Shown here: positions 21,829 through 21,846 of the stretch, piece after piece
Layout: each line of letters opens with the position of its first letter
How positions within the stretch are numbered: the first letter of the stretch is position 1
Assembly (NCBI GenBank): GCA_964343805.1
Contig: CAYFLR010000080.1
Coordinates: 1-21,846 of the forward strand
DNA length: 21,846 nucleotides
Direction of reading: 5' to 3'
Source: CAYFLR01 sp964343805
GTDB taxonomy: Bacteria > Bdellovibrionota_B > Oligoflexia > CAYFLR01
Notes under the pieces: generated by a model
What the model saw: the letters and a program-made list of their open reading frames with translations, nothing else
What the model was told of the DNA's origin: nothing
The model's database searches: none
Made by a program: the position numbers and the translations under genes

Positions 21829-21846
21829 TACAGTAAGGAAGTATTA

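Overview
The window looks like chromosomal DNA from a Gram-negative, moderately AT-rich, gene-dense bacterium. Support comes from signal peptides and probable lipoproteins, two textbook sigma-54 (-24/-12) promoters, a LysR regulator and a complete nadA-nadC-nadB quinolinate/NAD block. The many exported proteins without clear families, beside a subtilase, an FG-GAP protein and a transglutaminase-elicitor-like protein, suggest a delta-like or Bdellovibrionota lineage. That placement is an inference, not proven by any single gene. No rRNA, tRNA, CRISPR array or complete mobile element is visible.

Layout. 1-520 (-): the 5' part of a very acidic protein with DPF[GA]AP repeats, cut by the window edge. 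521-856: a 336-bp regulatory gap with A-tracts, a 33-bp palindrome and a sigma-54 promoter for an exported beta-rich protein (857-1642, +), which ends at a strong hairpin terminator. 1704-2540 (-): a stand-alone E2-type acyltransferase domain, divergent from a LysR regulator (2603-3544, +) whose stop is 3 bp from a seven-motif FG-GAP propeller protein (3548-4687, +). 4925-6400 (+): a subtilisin-family protease with its own terminator. 6541-8802 (+): a large predicted lipoprotein with long period-4 small-residue (GxxxG) tracts. Its 3' end overlaps that of a transglutaminase-elicitor-like exported protein (8786-11140, -).

11264-11653 (-): an Hsp20 small heat-shock protein with a second sigma-54 promoter and its own 31-bp palindrome. 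These lie in a gap packed with dyads, shared with a divergent membrane-anchored metallophosphoesterase (11894-13093, +). That gene overlaps tail to tail with a purple-acid-phosphatase-like exported phosphoesterase (13071-14606, -), which follows an HD phosphohydrolase (14596-15249, -). A second leftward unit couples a radical-SAM methylthiotransferase-like protein (16229-17482) to a nitroreductase-family flavoprotein (15348-16232) through a 4-bp ATGA overlap.

17573-21790 (+): nadA, nadC and nadB, tightly packed or overlapping, convert aspartate to nicotinate mononucleotide. A six-helix membrane protein follows with no gap. The window ends in a 35-nt hairpin that resembles an IS200/IS605-type end more than a simple terminator.

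The most notable points are the two sigma-54 promoters, each with a different large palindrome about 110-130 bp upstream of the predicted start (probable enhancer sites for two different activators); the tetrad-repeat lipoprotein; the transglutaminase-like protein that may lack its catalytic His; and the TRAM-less radical-SAM/nitroreductase pair.
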